DNA from: JAJNBK01 sp035642715
GTDB taxonomy: Archaea > Thermoproteota > Nitrososphaeria > Nitrososphaerales > Nitrososphaeraceae
Direction: 5' to 3'
DNA length: 6,702 nt
NCBI GenBank assembly: GCA_035642715.1
Contig: DASQRW010000188.1
Location: forward strand, 1-6,702
The notes under the pieces were generated by a model that saw only the letters and a program-made list of their open reading frames with translations, ran no database searches and was not told the DNA's origin. The first letter of the stretch is position 1. Every line of letters starts with the position of its first letter. The position numbers and the translations under genes are program-made. Below are positions 5,803-6,702 of this stretch, one piece after another.

Positions 5803-5845
5803 ATAACAACAAAACCCAAAAGGAAGATCTGAATCTTGTTGTTAT
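5803..5845 (-). terminator. Hairpin and T-run after the DUF6659-like gene
   Basis: ATAACAACAA (5803-5812) and TTGTTGTTAT (5836-5845) form a perfect 10-bp inverted repeat with a 23-base loop, beginning 10 bases downstream of the stop of the minus-strand gene at 5856. On that strand the loop contains CCTTTTGGGTTTT, a T-rich run typical of archaeal termination. A smaller nested hairpin, AAGAT (5824-5828) with ATCTT (5833-5837), is an alternative fold. Confidence 0.4.
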
Positions 5846-5855
5846 ATATATCTTA

Positions 5856-6242
5856 TCAGATACTTTCTATTACTTTCGATATTATTTTCTTATATGATGT
5901 CGACGATGATTCAAGGTAAACACAAAGATATCTATCATTCCTGTTTGTTAATGATGTAGTAGCTAGCTTTACATTATCAAACTCTGTCAATTTAAAATGA
6001 ACCTTGCCTGGCTCTAAATCAAAATTTCTTCCTTTTATTGCAGGAGCCAAATAGGATAAAAAGAAAGAATTACTTTTTTGTGTATTTATAGAATCTGACT
6101 TAACCAAAGGACCTTGTATATTTTTTCTATATTCTCCCATAAGTAATTTTCCGTTACTATCTACTACGCCTGCAAATTTCACATCTTTACTTACACATAA
6201 TACAGTCAAACATATTTCATGGAGGAAATCACGTTCTTCCAT
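5856..6242 (-). CDS. DUF6659-like (roadblock-type fold) protein
   Basis: The 128-residue product fits the pattern of short Nitrososphaeria proteins grouped as DUF6659: a first helix (HEICLTVLCVSKD, 8-20), then VKFAGVVDSNGKLLMGEYR (21-39), a middle helix around residues 57-70 (SNSFFLSYLAPAIKG), and strands FKLTEFDNVKLATTSL (83-98) and RYLCVYLES (104-112) before a last helix. The VxFAGVVDxNGKLLxG element also occurs in roadblock/LC7 proteins, which bind small GTPases or sense ligands, so a similar fold is likely. The function of the group is unknown; archaea of this class often carry many paralogs. No signal peptide or membrane segment is seen. The start ATG at 6240-6242 is the first in frame and gives the usual length. 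No convincing TATA box or Shine-Dalgarno is visible. Family recognition is from memory of the pattern. Confidence 0.7.
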   Translation of the reverse strand: MEERDFLHEICLTVLCVSKDVKFAGVVDSNGKLLMGEYRKNIQGPLVKSDSINTQKSNSFFLSYLAPAIKGRNFDLEPGKVHFKLTEFDNVKLATTSLTNRNDRYLCVYLESSSTSYKKIISKVIESI

Positions 6243-6404
6243 TGATTAAGTCTATTTTTGATTCAATAATACCAAATAATAACTATTCGATCTAATAAAA
6301 TTGTAAGCAATTAAATTTTACAAGGTGTTATTTAAAAAAGACGATCGAAACTAGATAGAAAGGCTACATCAATCATATTTAGATAGCAGAAGCAGTATAG
6401 TGAG
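6243..6404. other. Spacer, nothing recognised
   Basis: AT-rich sequence between the DUF6659-like gene and the membrane microprotein candidate. It should carry the promoter of the former, but I see only weak TATA-like sequence and no ORF worth listing. Confidence 0.3.
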
Positions 6405-6479
6405 TTATAATGCTAGAAAGATAATGGTAGTGATAACAACAATTTCCAACCACTTATCTATCATATATTTCTTTTTCAT
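6405..6479 (-). CDS. Possible 24-residue membrane microprotein
   Basis: ATG 6477-6479 to TAA 6405-6407 encodes 24 residues: a basic start (MKKKYMIDKW) and one hydrophobic segment (LEIVVITTIIFLAL) of membrane-spanning character. The charge pattern, positive before the helix, is what a real single-pass protein would show. On the plus strand a 25-codon ORF (6424-6501) also reads hydrophobic, which is expected when the opposite strand encodes Ile/Val codons in AT-rich DNA, so this may be chance. It lies 125 bases downstream of the right-hand CPCC gene end, on the same strand. Confidence 0.3.
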   Translation of the reverse strand: MKKKYMIDKWLEIVVITTIIFLAL

Positions 6480-6561
6480 ACTGTCTAATGACGTAATCTA
6501 ATAACAAAATATTGCGATTTTAGTTACTACGGGCGACTTTGTTTGTTCCATTTGAATATGC

Positions 6562-6702
6562 TAACTATTATTAAGAGCAATAAATTTTACAACAGGTTAT
6601 AATCTATTGTTGCTTATTTTTGTCTATTCTAAGCCTTTCCTTATCTTTTTTATTAGTAGGTGTTGTCCTCAATTGCATTCCACAGCATGGGCAAAATATA
6701 CC
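6562..6702 (-). repeat. Right arm of perfect 141-bp inverted end repeat
   Basis: Exact reverse complement of 1-141, ending with the last base of the window. At 6561 the pairing is lost. Read on the minus strand it enters the window through the end of the CPCC gene and leaves it 42 bases after that gene's stop codon. Confidence 0.97.
6604..6702 (-). CDS. 3' end of zinc-knuckle (CPCC) protein, right copy, partial
   Basis: Identical in sequence to the left copy: 32 codons starting GIFCPCCGMQLR and ending at a TAG (6604-6606, minus strand). The 5' part lies beyond 6702. The two copies point toward each other across the window. Complete identity, including the non-coding bases after the stop, means either recent duplication or gene conversion, or that the assembler placed one shared k-mer at both ends. 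Confidence 0.6.
   Translation of the reverse strand, partial: GIFCPCCGMQLRTTPTNKKDKERLRIDKNKQQ

Noticed and set aside
1..6702. Complete linear virus, plasmid or Borg-like element with terminal inverted repeats
   Set aside because: No polymerase, terminal protein, capsid, integrase core or tandem repeats typical of such elements are seen, the repeat splits a coding gene, and its length matches an assembler k-mer.

Overview
The window looks like AT-rich DNA from an ammonia-oxidising-type archaeon of the class Nitrososphaeria (Thaumarchaeota), probably near Nitrososphaera or Nitrosocosmicus. The reasons are an archaeal-only gatE, a short protein resembling the thaumarchaeal DUF6659 family, archaeal TATA boxes placed for leaderless or short-leader transcripts, many tiny zinc-finger or single-membrane-segment ORFs, and long gene-poor spacers. 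The lineage is an inference from family content, not from a marker search.

Layout. Positions 1-141 and 6562-6702 are a perfect inverted repeat. Each arm carries the last 32 codons of the same off-window gene, whose product ends in a CPCC zinc-knuckle-like motif, so two identical gene ends point inward. Between them, left to right: a possible small membrane ORF that starts in the left arm (123-290, +); a 75-residue helix-hairpin-helix protein (386-613, -); a decayed or interrupted Cys-rich ORF (777-1064, +); gatE (1193-3136, +), the one clear housekeeping gene; a 43-residue zinc-finger-like protein (3418-3549, +), convergent with a single-domain RelA/SpoT-type HD hydrolase (3569-4171, -); about 1.1 kb without an intact gene (4172-5311) holding a frameshifted ORF remnant, a palindrome, a possible short structured transcript and phased ACCAAC repeats; a Lys/Thr-rich basic protein with an acidic tail (5312-5593, -); a DUF6659-like protein (5856-6242, -); and a 24-residue membrane microprotein candidate (6405-6479, -).

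The genes do not form one pathway. GatE would work with GatD, not visible here, to make Gln-tRNA(Gln). The HD protein could act on (p)ppGpp or NADPH-type nucleotides, but one catalytic position is altered. The small HhH, zinc and Lys-rich proteins suggest nucleic-acid binding. Most genes appear singly transcribed from their own promoters.

The most notable structural fact is the 141-bp inverted end repeat. Its length equals the largest default k-mer of the MEGAHIT assembler and it sits exactly at both ends, so it most likely marks an assembly-graph breakpoint at a repeated gene rather than a linear replicon. I see no clear new multi-gene system in the window.
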